This document shows positions 41,630 to 50,490 of a stretch of 64,000 bases of DNA, one piece after another. Each line of letters opens with the position of its first letter. The first letter of the stretch is position 1. The translations under genes were made by a program, and so were the position numbers. Source of the DNA: Verrucomicrobiaceae bacterium (GTDB taxonomy: Bacteria; Verrucomicrobiota; Verrucomicrobiia; Verrucomicrobiales; Verrucomicrobiaceae); NCBI GenBank assembly GCA_016713245.1, contig JADJPM010000004.1, positions 62,001 to 126,000 on the forward strand, given 5' to 3'. The notes beneath the pieces were generated by a model, which made no database searches, had not been told where the DNA came from, and worked only from the letters and a program-made list of their open reading frames with translations.

Positions 41630-44416
41630 ATGACGGAACGCGACTACCTTCGGCACCTCCAGCGCATCGGCGAAAAGTTTTTTCCAGAGGGCGAGAAGCG
41701 TCCGCATCCACGTGCCGAGATGCTGCGCCGGGCGAAACGCTTTCTGAAGCTCAAGGAGCAGCGTATCAAGCAGCGCCATCGTGCCCAGTTCAGCGGCACG
41801 GAGACCTGCCGCATGCGCAGCGATGTGATCGACTACCTCATACGCGTGCTGTGGGCCGAGGCGGTGGCCGCGCTGGAGCCTGCGGTGCGCCAGGGCCTGA
41901 ATGTGAGCGTCGTGGCGCATGGCGGCTATGGACGCCGTGTGATGTCACCCGGTAGCGATGTGGACCTCACCTTCATGTTTCCAGGAAACAGCGGCCAGGT
42001 GTCCAAAGAGGTGGCGAAGCTCATCAGCGACTTTTTGCTCTTCTTCTACGATCTCGGCTTCAAAGTCGGCCATGGAGCACGCAGCGTGGGCGAGTGCCTG
42101 AATCTCGCCAACGAGAACATGGAGACGAAGACGGCGCTCATGGAGGCCCGCCTACTCACCGGTCAGGACGCGGCTTTCAAGGAGTTTCGTAGCCGTTTTG
42201 ACAAGGAATGCATGAAGGGCCGCGAGGAGGAGTTCCTCCGCCTGCGGCAGGATGATTTGGCCAAGCGGCATGGGAAGTTTGAAAACACGCCCTTTGTGCA
42301 GGAGCCCCACGTCAAAAATGGCTGCGGCGGCCTTCGCGATTACCAGAACCTCATCTGGATGACCTATGCGAAGCTCGGCACGCTGAACCCGAAGGACCTC
42401 GTCGCCGGCGGTTTCATCTCGAAGAGCGGCTGGCAGGAGATCGAAAAGGCCTACGCCTTCATTCTTCGCGTGCGCAATGAGATGCACTACTCCGAGCGGC
42501 GTGCGCAGGACCAGCTCACGCTGCGCCTGCAAGGCCAGGTGGCCACCAATCTCGGCTACCGTCACAAGCGCATCCTGCGCCGCATCGAGGCGCTGATGCA
42601 CGACTACTACACCGCCACGCGGGACATCCTCCAGCGCAGCAGCGAGATCATGGACCGCTTTCACCTGCAGCAGCTCGAGACCGCCGAGCAGCGCGGCGGC
42701 CTGCGTGGGTTCCTGGCCCGCAACAAGGCGAAAAAGCAGACCGAGAAGTTCGATGGCTTCATCCGCAAGCACGAGCGCATCTACGCGGAGGACAAAAATG
42801 TCTTCAAAGAGGACCCGGAGCGCCTGATGCGCCTCTTTTTGCACACTCAGCAGCGCCACCTGCGCCTCAGCCCGGACCTCTTCCAGCTCGTGCAGGACAA
42901 CTTCCGCCTCGTCGATCAATCCTTCCGCTACGCGAAGGTGAACCGCGAGACCTTCGAGGCCATCCTCACGCAAAAGGGCGATGTCGCCCGCGTGCTGCGC
43001 CAGATGCATCGCGTCGGTTTCCTCGGCAAATGGATGCCGGAGTTCGGTGCGCTCACGAATCTCGTGCAGCACGAGTTTTTCCATCTCTACACCGCCGATG
43101 AGCACACGCTGCGCACCATCGACCGGCTCGACGAGCTCAGCGATCCCACGCTGCCCGGCGTGAAGCTTTACCAGCAGCTCTTCCACGACTTGCAGCAGCC
43201 TGTCATCCTCTACCTCGCGCTGCTTCTTCATGACGCCGGCCGTGCCGCGAACAAGAAAACCCACAGCGACGAGAGCACCACGCTCGCCGCCGCTGTTTGC
43301 CGCCGTCTCCAGATCAAAGGCGAGCGCCGTCGCCTGCTGCTCTTCCTCGTCGATAACCACCTGCTGATGTATCGCACCGCCACGCAAAAGAGCCTCGAAG
43401 ACCCCGCGGTCATCGAGGAATTCGCCAGCATTGTGCGCACCCGCGAAAATCTCGACACGCTGCTCGTGATGACTTACGCCGACTCGAAGGGCACGAGCGA
43501 CAAATCATGGACAGGCTACAAGGAGGCCGCCATCCGCCAGCTTTACTACAACACGCTGCAATTCATGAAGGCGCCCGCCGACTTCATGCGCAGCCTGCAC
43601 GCCCCGCTCGATGAGCTGCGTGCCGCCGTGCTGAAAAAACTCGGCGCTGAGTTCGAAGCGGAGGTCGATGCGCACTTCAAGCACATGCCCGCGTCTTACT
43701 TCAACTTCCGCGAGGCCGAGAGCGTCATCGAGCATGTGCTTCAGTTCCGCGAGTTCTTCACGAAGCTCGTTTCCGAAGAGAAAGCCGAGGCTGGCCTGCT
43801 GCCCGTCATGCACTGGGTGGATCATCCCGAGCAGGGCTACAGCGATCTCACCGTCGTCTGCTGGGACCGCCACCTGCTCCTCGCCCGCGTCGCCGGAGCC
43901 CTCGCTGCGCAGAGCATCAACATTCTCAGCGCCGACTTCTTCCGTCGTGGCGACCACCTCGTGCTCGACATCTTCCGCGTCTGCACCACGAACTTCACCG
44001 CCGTGAGTGCCAAAGCCGCGCGTCAACGTGTCGAAGCCGCCGTGAAGGCCGCGTTCCTCGATCCCGAGTTCAATTTCAGCAAGGAGATCGCTGAGAAACG
44101 CTCCGCTGCGTCGCCGCTCGATGCCATCAGCGCCGAGCTGCCGCAGCGGGTGTATCTCAACAACCATCTCTCGCCTGATGAAAACGTGCTCGAGCTCCAG
44201 GTGCTCGACCGCCTCGGCCTGCTGTATGATGTCTTCATGGCCGTCGGCCGGCTCGGCCTCGGCGTCACCCACGCCCGCATCAACACCGAAAAAGGCGCCG
44301 CCATCGACACCATCTACGTTCAGGACGAGAAAGGACTCAAACTCACCGACAAGGAGAAGCTCGACGAGCTTTCTAAAGCCGTGAACGCCGCCGCGCTGTC
44401 TGACACGTCCGACTAG
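41630..44416 (+). CDS. glnD: Bifunctional [protein-PII] uridylyltransferase/uridylyl-removing enzyme
   Basis: At 928 residues the length is normal for GlnD. The nucleotidyltransferase motif VVAHGGYGRRVMSPGSDVDL is at about residues 90-112, the GlnD-type linker follows, the HD phosphohydrolase region has LALLLHDAGRAANKKTHSDE near 530, and two C-terminal ACT domains follow (about 725-800 and 840-915; the second contains LELQVLDRLGLLYDVFMAVG). The enzyme adds or removes UMP on PII in response to glutamine, controlling nitrogen assimilation. No glnB or amtB is adjacent. It is co-directional with apt, 12 bp apart, and convergent with the AEC transporter gene. Confidence 0.93.
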   Translation: MTERDYLRHLQRIGEKFFPEGEKRPHPRAEMLRRAKRFLKLKEQRIKQRHRAQFSGTETCRMRSDVIDYLIRVLWAEAVAALEPAVRQGLNVSVVAHGGYGRRVMSPGSDVDLTFMFPGNSGQVSKEVAKLISDFLLFFYDLGFKVGHGARSVGECLNLANENMETKTALMEARLLTGQDAAFKEFRSRFDKECMKGREEEFLRLRQDDLAKRHGKFENTPFVQEPHVKNGCGGLRDYQNLIWMTYAKLGTLNPKDLVAGGFISKSGWQEIEKAYAFILRVRNEMHYSERRAQDQLTLRLQGQVATNLGYRHKRILRRIEALMHDYYTATRDILQRSSEIMDRFHLQQLETAEQRGGLRGFLARNKAKKQTEKFDGFIRKHERIYAEDKNVFKEDPERLMRLFLHTQQRHLRLSPDLFQLVQDNFRLVDQSFRYAKVNRETFEAILTQKGDVARVLRQMHRVGFLGKWMPEFGALTNLVQHEFFHLYTADEHTLRTIDRLDELSDPTLPGVKLYQQLFHDLQQPVILYLALLLHDAGRAANKKTHSDESTTLAAAVCRRLQIKGERRRLLLFLVDNHLLMYRTATQKSLEDPAVIEEFASIVRTRENLDTLLVMTYADSKGTSDKSWTGYKEAAIRQLYYNTLQFMKAPADFMRSLHAPLDELRAAVLKKLGAEFEAEVDAHFKHMPASYFNFREAESVIEHVLQFREFFTKLVSEEKAEAGLLPVMHWVDHPEQGYSDLTVVCWDRHLLLARVAGALAAQSINILSADFFRRGDHLVLDIFRVCTTNFTAVSAKAARQRVEAAVKAAFLDPEFNFSKEIAEKRSAASPLDAISAELPQRVYLNNHLSPDENVLELQVLDRLGLLYDVFMAVGRLGLGVTHARINTEKGAAIDTIYVQDEKGLKLTDKEKLDELSKAVNAAALSDTSD

Positions 44417-44432
44417 TCCGACCTCGTCAGAC
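44398..44432. terminator. Inverted repeat spanning the convergent glnD and transporter ends
   Basis: GTCTGAC (44398-44404) pairs with GTCAGAC (44426-44432); the region between contains GTCCGAC twice. Only 15 bp separate the two stop codons, so this is a plausible bidirectional terminator overlapping both coding ends. There is no T tract. Confidence 0.4.
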
Positions 44433-45373
44433 TACACCCCGATCCACTTCAGCGCCCAGGCGATCACAAACGGCGTTGTCACGCAGCTCACGACGGTCGT
44501 GGCGAGCACGCACTGCACCGCCGTGGCGGGATGACCGCCATACAAACGGGCGATGACGATGTTAAACACCGCGGAAGGCATCGCGGCTTGCACGATGAGG
44601 ATGCGCTTGAGTTCGTTCGTCAGCGGCAGAAACACCGCCGCGGCCAGAAAGGCCAGCGGGATGACTCCGAGCCGCAAAACCGGGCTCAGCACCGCGATTT
44701 TCCAGTTCATCCGCTCCTGGCCCCAGATGTCCGCGATGGAGGCGCCGATGAGCAAAACGGCCAGCGGCACGGCGCAGCCGCCGAGCATGCCCAGCGTGTT
44801 GTGCGCCACCTGCGGGATGTAGCCATGCAGTCCGGTGAAGTTCAGCAGCAAGGAGGAAAGGATCGTGATCACCGGCGGATTCAGCGCGAGCTTCAGCGGG
44901 GCCTTGTCAAAGCCCGTCAGCATGCCCACACAGGCAGTCCAGCACGCCAACTCGATACCGAGCGTGAAGGTGAACAATACGCCAAGCGTGCCTTGGTCCG
45001 GAAAAAGGGCCGTCACGATGGGAATCGCCACGAAGCCGTAGTTTTGCAGCCCGCACGAGACCCCAAACGTCCGCCGTCCTTCATGCACGCGAAGGCCGAT
45101 CAACGGTGCCAGTGCATACGAAACCGTGATGCCGAGCACCACGAGTGCAAAGCCAAGCCCTGCGGCCATCAGCACCGGCAGCGGTTGCATCACCGCCGGA
45201 TTGCCCGCCACACGCTCAATGATCAGCGCTGGCGTCAAAACGGCCACGCTGAGCTTCATGAGGCCTTTGTCCGCCTCCGTCGGCAGCACGCCGGTTTTGC
45301 GCAGCACCGCACCTGTGCCCATCATGAGGTAAACAGGCAGCGTGACCGCGAGGATGCCGGCGTAGTCGAGCAT
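44432..45373 (-). CDS. AEC (auxin efflux carrier) family transporter
   Basis: This 313-residue protein has about ten hydrophobic segments and family landmarks such as LPVYLMMGTGAVLRKTG, FGVSCGLQNYGFVAIPI and QAAMPSAVFNIVIARLYGG. Members export or exchange organic anions (malonate, malate) or other small molecules; the substrate cannot be read from sequence. The start is the ATG at 45373, only 2 bp after the hemC stop, so translation is probably coupled to hemC. The longer upstream frame is just hemC DNA in another frame. Confidence 0.87.
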   Translation of the reverse strand: MLDYAGILAVTLPVYLMMGTGAVLRKTGVLPTEADKGLMKLSVAVLTPALIIERVAGNPAVMQPLPVLMAAGLGFALVVLGITVSYALAPLIGLRVHEGRRTFGVSCGLQNYGFVAIPIVTALFPDQGTLGVLFTFTLGIELACWTACVGMLTGFDKAPLKLALNPPVITILSSLLLNFTGLHGYIPQVAHNTLGMLGGCAVPLAVLLIGASIADIWGQERMNWKIAVLSPVLRLGVIPLAFLAAAVFLPLTNELKRILIVQAAMPSAVFNIVIARLYGGHPATAVQCVLATTVVSCVTTPFVIAWALKWIGV

Positions 45374-45375
45374 GA

Positions 45376-46320
45376 TCAAAGCATGGCGGCGAGGTCGGCG
45401 GCGAGCTGTCGCGCCTCGTGAACGGGGCGGCTGGCCTCGCGTTCCACCGGCGACGCGGAGAGATTGGCTTCGTTGAAGACGCGCACGCTCATGTGCAGAT
45501 GCCCGTCCTTCACCCACGAATGCGCTCCGACCGGCGTCTGGCATCCGGCTCCGAGGATCTTGAGAAATTCACGCTCCGCCGTCACTCGCACCTCGGTTTC
45601 TGCATGGTTCAACGCCTGCACGGTCGCGATCACGGCCTCGTCGCCGTTGCGACACTCAATGGCGATGGCTCCCTGGCCAGCTGCGGGCAGAAATTTCGCT
45701 GGATCGAGCACCAGCGCACACAGCGTCTGCTCTTCGATGTGAATGCGAGCGAGGTTTGCATTCAGCAGCCCAAGCCTCAAAAGACCCGCCGCAGCGAGCA
45801 GCACGGCATCGAGGGCGTTTTCACCGAGCACCTTCTTCACGCGAGTGGGCACATTGCCGCGGATCTCGACGATCTCGAGGTCAGGGCGGAGAAACTTGAG
45901 CTGTGCCGCACGGCGCACGCTGCTCGTGCCCACGCGAGCGCCTTTCGGCAGCGAATCGAGCGTGTGCGGGTCTTTGGTGATCAGCACGTCCTCAATGGCC
46001 GCACGCGGCAAGACGGCTCCGATGGTAAAACCCGCCGCGAGATCACTCGGCACGTCTTTGAGGCTGTGAACGGCCGCGTCGATCTGGCGGCCTTCGAGCG
46101 CGATTTCGAGTTCCTTGATGAAAATACCCTTATCAACCTGCGCCACATCGCTGAACTCCGAAAAGCGCAGGTCCTGCCGCTTGTCGCCGCTCGTCTGGAT
46201 GATCTGGCGCTCGATTTTGAGATGCGGATGCGCCGTTTGCAGCGCCTGCGTGACCATGGTGGTCTGCGTGAGAGCCAGTTCGCTGCCGCGAGTGCCGAGA
46301 ATGAGTTGGGAGAGGGACAT
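45376..46320 (-). CDS. hemC: Hydroxymethylbilane synthase (porphobilinogen deaminase)
   Basis: This 314-residue protein contains LILGTRGSELAL, QTSGDKR, the HSLKDVPS substrate-binding segment, TSSVRRAAQLKFLRPDLEI, RGNVPTRV, and LGAGCQTPVGAHS, whose Cys carries the dipyrromethane cofactor. It polymerises four porphobilinogens into hydroxymethylbilane in haem synthesis. The ATG at 46320 gives the standard N-terminus; upstream codons translate a 7-bp tandem repeat and are excluded. It lies first in a unit with the AEC transporter. Confidence 0.95.
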   Translation of the reverse strand: MSLSQLILGTRGSELALTQTTMVTQALQTAHPHLKIERQIIQTSGDKRQDLRFSEFSDVAQVDKGIFIKELEIALEGRQIDAAVHSLKDVPSDLAAGFTIGAVLPRAAIEDVLITKDPHTLDSLPKGARVGTSSVRRAAQLKFLRPDLEIVEIRGNVPTRVKKVLGENALDAVLLAAAGLLRLGLLNANLARIHIEEQTLCALVLDPAKFLPAAGQGAIAIECRNGDEAVIATVQALNHAETEVRVTAEREFLKILGAGCQTPVGAHSWVKDGHLHMSVRVFNEANLSASPVEREASRPVHEARQLAADLAAML

Positions 46321-46373
46321 TGTCGGTAGGCTTTCACGCAGGGAGGGCGGATGGTCAAGGCTGCGCCTCCCAC

Positions 46374-46415
46374 CTCTGACTTCTGACATCTCACTTCTCA
46401 CGTCTCACTTCTGAC
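46374..46415. repeat. Six-unit 7-bp tandem repeat in a divergent promoter region
   Basis: Units CTCTGAC, TTCTGAC, ATCTCAC, TTCTCAC, GTCTCAC and TTCTGAC follow without gaps, consensus NTCT(G/C)AC. They lie in the 135-bp gap between divergent hemC and the dimethylformamidase-like gene, so changes in copy number could affect either promoter. Confidence 0.85.
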
Positions 46416-46455
46416 CCGCTGAAAGCGCCCGTCTCGCCATCGCGTAGCCATTCTC

Positions 46456-47853
46456 ATGCGCCGCATCCTCTCCTTCCTCCTCGCTGCCTCGTGTCTCCAC
46501 GCCGCCGATCCCGTCCCGCTCTTCATCGAAGGCTATGCCGGGCAGCGCAGCGTCGCGCAGGGCGAGGAAATCCCGATCCACGTCAGCACCACGGCGGCGA
46601 AGTTTGAGATCGAGGTCACACGACTCGGCGCGAAACGCGAGGTCATGTGGAAGAAGGCCGATGTGCCCGGCGCGGCGCATCCGGTGCCGGAGGATGCCAG
46701 TGCGAATGGCTGTCGCTGGCCAGAGAGCGTTCGCGTGCCCGTCGGTGCGGATTGGAAGAGCGGCTACTACGAGGTCACGTTTCGCGCGGCGGATGCTGGC
46801 GGGAAGTGGACGCATCGCGGCGCACGCACGGCCAGCAGCAGCGCGTGGTTCATTGTGCGACAAGCCAAGCCCGGCAGCACCTCGAAGATCCTTTTGCAAC
46901 TCAGCACGAACACCTACAACGCCTACAACAACTGGGGCGGCTTCTCCGTGTATGCCTACAACAGCCTCTCGAAGAACCAGGGCAGCCGCGTGAGCTTTGA
47001 GCGGCCCTGCCCGTCGCAATTCGGCCGCTGGGAGCTGCCGTTTGTCGTGTGGGCGGAGCAAAACGGCTACCCGCTCGAATTCGCCGCGAATGACGACCTC
47101 GAATTCCGCCCCGAGATGCTCGCCAGCTACAAACTCGTCCTAAGCGTCGGCCACGACGAGTATTGGAGCACGCCGATGCGCGACAACCTGGAGGCCTGGA
47201 TCGCCCAAGGCGGCAACGTGGCCTTCTTCAGCGGCAACACCTGCTGCTGGCAGGTGCGCAGCGAGGCCGAGGGCCGCGCCTTCACCTGCTTCAAGCAGAA
47301 CTACCACCTCGATCCCATCTTCCAGACGCGAAAATTTGAAATGCTCAGCACCGCGTGGAGTCATCACTTGCTAAAGCGCCCCGAGAACGAACTCACCGGC
47401 GTCGGTTTCCTCTGGGGCGGCTACATGCGCAGCCACGGCCAGTTCATGGACGCCGAGGCCAGCTACATCGTGCATCGCCCCGACCACTGGATCTACGAAG
47501 GCACCGGCCTGATGCGCGGCGACCGCTTTGGCGCGAAGGACACCATCGTCGGCTACGAGTGCGACGGCTGCGAGCTCGAGTGGCGCGACGGCCTGCCCTT
47601 CGCCACGCACAAGGACGGCACGCCGAAGACCTTCGAAGTCCTCGGCACCTGCCCCGTGCGCTGGCACCCGGATGACGTCGAGTGGTATGAGAAATGGGAG
47701 ATCGGCCGCACCGGCGCCGCCTGCCTCGGCCTCTACACCAACACCGGCACCGTCTTCACCGCCGCCACCACCGATTGGTCGCATGGCCTGCAAGGGAACG
47801 ACGCGCATGTGGTGCGCATCACGAAGAACGTGCTGGAGCGGCTGACTAAGTAA
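46456..47853 (+). CDS. Secreted N,N-dimethylformamidase beta-subunit-like protein
   Basis: This 465-residue protein has a clear Sec signal (MRRILSFLLAASCLHAAD). A beta-sandwich-like N-terminal domain spans about 20-140. The C-terminal domain has LQLSTNTYNAYNNWGGFSVY, SFERPCPSQFGRWELPF, VLSVGHDEYWSTPMRDNLEAW, NVAFFSGNTCCWQVR and DWSHGLQGNDAHVVRITKNV. These landmarks are shared with the N,N-dimethylformamidase large-subunit C-terminal family, although most such proteins are of unknown function. Its 3' end recurs three times downstream, each copy next to an addiction or defence cassette. It is the only intact copy in the window. Confidence 0.75.
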   Translation: MRRILSFLLAASCLHAADPVPLFIEGYAGQRSVAQGEEIPIHVSTTAAKFEIEVTRLGAKREVMWKKADVPGAAHPVPEDASANGCRWPESVRVPVGADWKSGYYEVTFRAADAGGKWTHRGARTASSSAWFIVRQAKPGSTSKILLQLSTNTYNAYNNWGGFSVYAYNSLSKNQGSRVSFERPCPSQFGRWELPFVVWAEQNGYPLEFAANDDLEFRPEMLASYKLVLSVGHDEYWSTPMRDNLEAWIAQGGNVAFFSGNTCCWQVRSEAEGRAFTCFKQNYHLDPIFQTRKFEMLSTAWSHHLLKRPENELTGVGFLWGGYMRSHGQFMDAEASYIVHRPDHWIYEGTGLMRGDRFGAKDTIVGYECDGCELEWRDGLPFATHKDGTPKTFEVLGTCPVRWHPDDVEWYEKWEIGRTGAACLGLYTNTGTVFTAATTDWSHGLQGNDAHVVRITKNVLERLTK

Positions 47854-47902
47854 GGCCGTCCCGATGGTTGACGCCCGCTTCCGAAGTCGATAAACTCCCA
47901 CC

Positions 47903-48097
47903 ATGTTACTCGCCCAGCTCAAACAAGAAGCCGTGGAACTCTCGCCTGCCGAGCAGAGCGAGCTCATGGCGTTTCTCGCTTCGATTCAGATCGCTGAGGA
48001 CGACGAGCTTCGCTCCGAATTGACCAGCAAAATCGACGAAAAGAATCCCGAGAGCTGGGTCAGCCTCGACGACCTACAGAAACGCTGGGCCAATTAA
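47903..48097 (+). CDS. Small antitoxin-like protein (addiction module)
   Basis: This 64-residue acidic protein begins MLLAQLKQEAVELSPAEQSELMAFLASIQ and ends in an acidic tail with SWVSLDDLQKRWAN. Length, helical start and position 5 bp before a RelE/ParE-like gene mark it as the antitoxin of a type II pair. By analogy it should bind and neutralise the toxin and repress the shared promoter. The promoter must lie in the 49 bp after the dimethylformamidase-like stop. Confidence 0.7.
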   Translation: MLLAQLKQEAVELSPAEQSELMAFLASIQIAEDDELRSELTSKIDEKNPESWVSLDDLQKRWAN

Positions 48098-48102
48098 CCC
48101 GC

Positions 48103-48378
48103 ATGATCGATTATCGACTGCTGGTGGACCTGGAGGCGGTGGTCGAACTCGACAGCCTGCCCAAGCGTTCCCGCAACCGCCTCCTGCTCTTCTTCGAAAA
48201 ACTGCGCGCCTATCCCGAGGAGCACTGCACTGCTGAAGAGCGCGATGATCGTGGCCGTCGCATCTCCATCACCTCCCACGCTGGCTGGCTGATCTATTAC
48301 TGGACAGACTTTGCCGACCGGCATGTCAAGATCCTCAAGGTCCGCCGAGTGAGCGGTAACACCACTCGTTCAAGATAA
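48103..48378 (+). CDS. RelE/ParE-type toxin
   Basis: This 91-residue basic protein contains LPKRSRNRLLLFFEKLRAYP and SITSHAGWLIYYWTDFADRHVKILKVRRV, the pattern of the RelE/ParE superfamily (helical hairpin, then beta sheet ending in a V-K-I-L-x-V-R strand). Members cleave ribosome-bound mRNA or inhibit gyrase; which applies here is not clear. It begins 5 bp after the antitoxin stop. A tail copy of the 46456-47853 gene starts 15 bp after its own stop. Confidence 0.72.
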   Translation: MIDYRLLVDLEAVVELDSLPKRSRNRLLLFFEKLRAYPEEHCTAEERDDRGRRISITSHAGWLIYYWTDFADRHVKILKVRRVSGNTTRSR

Positions 48379-48392
48379 TCGCTATTTGCCCC

Positions 48393-48491
48393 TGTCACGC
48401 CGCCACCACCGATTGGGCGCATGGCCTGCAAGGCAATGACGCGCATGTGGTGCGCATCACGAAGAACGTGCTGGAGAGGCTGGGGAGGTGA
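48393..48491 (+). pseudogene. Tail copy of the dimethylformamidase-like gene (copy 2)
   Basis: About 99 bp match 47755-47853 closely and keep the reading frame (NDAHVVRITKNVLERLGR, stop TGA) compared with NDAHVVRITKNVLERLTK in the intact gene. The 5' part of the gene is absent. It separates the RelE/ParE pair from hipBA. It shares the ERLG ending with copy 3 rather than with the intact gene. Confidence 0.88.
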
Positions 48492-48517
48492 GTGTGCTGG
48501 CTTGAGTTCTAGAGTGC

Positions 48518-49804
48518 TCAACGCATCGCACGCTGGGCCGCAGTGCGTTCGGGATGCTCAAAGGCTTCCGCGAAGGATTCGAGCATGCGTTTGTCCATGC
48601 CCAGGCCGTGACCGACCTCGCGCCAGCGGGAGACGGCGCTTTCGACCTCGCGAAGGATTTGCTTCGCCTTCGGCAGAGGCAGGCGGAAGTAGGCGATGAC
48701 ACTCATGAGGGCGTCGATGCTCGCCTCCGGGCCGGTTTCCTCGGAAATCCAGGTCTTCAGCTCACGCAGGCGCTCGGGGAAGGGATTCAAATCGAACGCA
48801 GGAGCGAGCTGCCACTGACCGTGATGCAGGTGAAGGAAGCCATGATTGTGCAGATGGTCGTCCACATTCGTGATGAGGATGGAAAAGGCGATCCGTCGCC
48901 ATAGCTCTTCAATGTCCGCCTGGGCCGCCGCGCCGTGCTGGCGGATGGCATCCACGATCTCGGTGTAATGATGCTCGCGACCGCTCGTGATGTCCGCTTC
49001 GAGCAGTGTGGCAGCGGAGACATACATGAGCCGCTCGCCCTCCCGCGTGCGGTCAAAGCGGCGGATGAGGGCCACGGGCATGCCCGCGCTTTCGATCAGG
49101 GGGGCCTCCGCCACACGGATGCCGGCGGCTTTGGCGAGCGTCATGGCCAGCACCTCGCCATGGGTCACGGCACGCTCGTCCTTCACGCTGGGAAATTTGC
49201 CAATCGAGAGGCTTCCATCATCATCCACGACGGTACACTTTGGGCGCATGCCACCGAGCGAGGTGCCATTTCCACGCAGGTAGGCCAGATCAGCAGCGGT
49301 CTCGCTTTCCGACTCCACCGCACGCGTCGCCGCCAGCAGATGGCCCAGTTCGACGAGTGGTGGCGCGGTACGGCGGCCAGGCTCCGTGGCTCGGCAAAAG
49401 AGGCCCTGCTCATCGCGAAAACGCAGCGCTCCCACGCGGCTGGCGTCATCCACCGCGAGGAGAAAGTCCATGTCGTTCAGCACCGCTGTCGGTGGCGACT
49501 CACCTGCGGCGCGCGCTTGCTGGCGGCGCTTCGCATGGTCACGCAGGATCACCCGCCGTGACCAGCCGTCCGGCTTCGTGTCGGCCATGGCGGCGTGAAA
49601 CACCGAACCGTCCTTCGACTTCGGGTGAAACTGCGGCCCCGTCACCAATGGCAGCGATGGATCAATGGCAAAACGATCTGCGCTCCTCAGCCAGGACTCC
49701 GCGTACTCAAACGCCGCTCGCTGCCGGGTGCCCACCGCATCAAAATGCAGCGTGCCGAGCAAGCGCGCCTCATTTCCCGCAAAGACTTGGATCGTTCGTT
49801 TCAT
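48518..49804 (-). CDS. hipA: HipA-family serine/threonine kinase toxin
   Basis: This 428-residue protein has the HipA landmarks: GTSLGGMRPKCTVVDDDG ... IGKFPS (glycine-rich loop and ATP-binding Lys), ALIRRFDRT, the catalytic ITNVDDHLHNHGF (D-x-x-x-x-N) and LAPAFDLNPFP (metal-binding Asp). HipA kinases phosphorylate aminoacyl-tRNA synthetases such as GltX, halting growth until the partner antitoxin restrains them. The upstream hipB-like gene overlaps it by 4 bp (ATGA), the usual antitoxin-first order. It is flanked by two tail copies of the 46456-47853 gene. Confidence 0.9.
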   Translation of the reverse strand: MKRTIQVFAGNEARLLGTLHFDAVGTRQRAAFEYAESWLRSADRFAIDPSLPLVTGPQFHPKSKDGSVFHAAMADTKPDGWSRRVILRDHAKRRQQARAAGESPPTAVLNDMDFLLAVDDASRVGALRFRDEQGLFCRATEPGRRTAPPLVELGHLLAATRAVESESETAADLAYLRGNGTSLGGMRPKCTVVDDDGSLSIGKFPSVKDERAVTHGEVLAMTLAKAAGIRVAEAPLIESAGMPVALIRRFDRTREGERLMYVSAATLLEADITSGREHHYTEIVDAIRQHGAAAQADIEELWRRIAFSILITNVDDHLHNHGFLHLHHGQWQLAPAFDLNPFPERLRELKTWISEETGPEASIDALMSVIAYFRLPLPKAKQILREVESAVSRWREVGHGLGMDKRMLESFAEAFEHPERTAAQRAMR

Positions 49805-50133
49805 CGTGCGGTGGGCGTTTTCTTCACGCGGACGCGTTTGGGCAGGCGCTCCTCGTCCATCAGGAGGCCGGTGTCGTCTCGTCGGGTATCGGCCAACTCG
49901 CCCAGCGCCTCGCCAAAGCCCAGCACGAACAGCGCCATTGCATATGCCCCCATCGCCACGGCTGCGTCGCCCTTTTCGATGCGGGTGTAGGTGCTCTTCG
50001 CCACACCGATCCGCTCCGCCATCATCGCCACGGTGAGACGGCGTTTGCGCCGAGCACGCGCCAAATCGCCCCCGAACTTCGTCAACGAGCGGCGCAGTCC
50101 TGGCGGAAGGAGGTCATGGATGTTTGAGCGCAT
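49801..50133 (-). CDS. hipB: HipB-like helix-turn-helix antitoxin/repressor
   Basis: This 110-residue protein has an Xre-type helix-turn-helix at about residues 25-60 (LARARRKRRLTVAMMAERIGV ... STYTRIEKGDAAV). The C-terminal tail is basic and probably disordered. It overlaps hipA by 4 bp. HipB proteins neutralise HipA and repress the operon; the 80 bp upstream (50134-50213) is AT-rich with TATCGATA at 50140-50147 and GTATCG and GATAAATAGC elements that could be operators (inference). Confidence 0.82.
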   Translation of the reverse strand: MRSNIHDLLPPGLRRSLTKFGGDLARARRKRRLTVAMMAERIGVAKSTYTRIEKGDAAVAMGAYAMALFVLGFGEALGELADTRRDDTGLLMDEERLPKRVRVKKTPTAR

Positions 50134-50213
50134 GCAGAGTATCGATAGATGAGCCGATAAATAGCTTTATGACTCATGTATCGCTTTTAAGACCCGAGTG
50201 TCGAGCTATTTCT
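50134..50213 (-). promoter_or_regulatory. Candidate promoter/operator of hipBA
   Basis: This AT-rich 80-bp stretch lies between hipB and a gene-tail copy. It contains the palindrome TATCGATA (50140-50147) and spaced ATGAG ... CTCAT half-sites. Autoregulation is usual for hipBA, but the site assignment is inference. Confidence 0.4.
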
Positions 50214-50475
50214 CAGGCCCTTCGCCACCCAAAAAGACGGCACGCCGAAGACCTTTGAAGTCCTCGGCACCTGCCCCGTCCGCTGGCACCCGGATGACGT
50301 CGAGTGGTAGGAGAAAGGGGAGATCGGCCGCACCAGCGCCGCCTGCCTCGGCCTCTACACCCACACCGGCACCGTCTTCACCGCCGCCACCACCGATAGG
50401 TCGCATGGCTTGCAAGGGAACGACGCGCATGTCGTGCGCATCACGAAGAATGTGCTGGAGAGGCTGGGGAAATAA
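50214..50475 (+). pseudogene. Tail copy of the dimethylformamidase-like gene (copy 3), with internal stop
   Basis: About 262 bp correspond to 47592-47853 with high identity, ending NDAHVVRITKNVLERLGK and TAA. The codon for Tyr in the E-W-Y-E-K segment has become TAG, and other substitutions are scattered, so it is not functional. It ends 15 bp before the stop of the convergent seqA-like gene. Confidence 0.9.
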
Positions 50476-50490
50476 CGCTGTCCGAACTGC

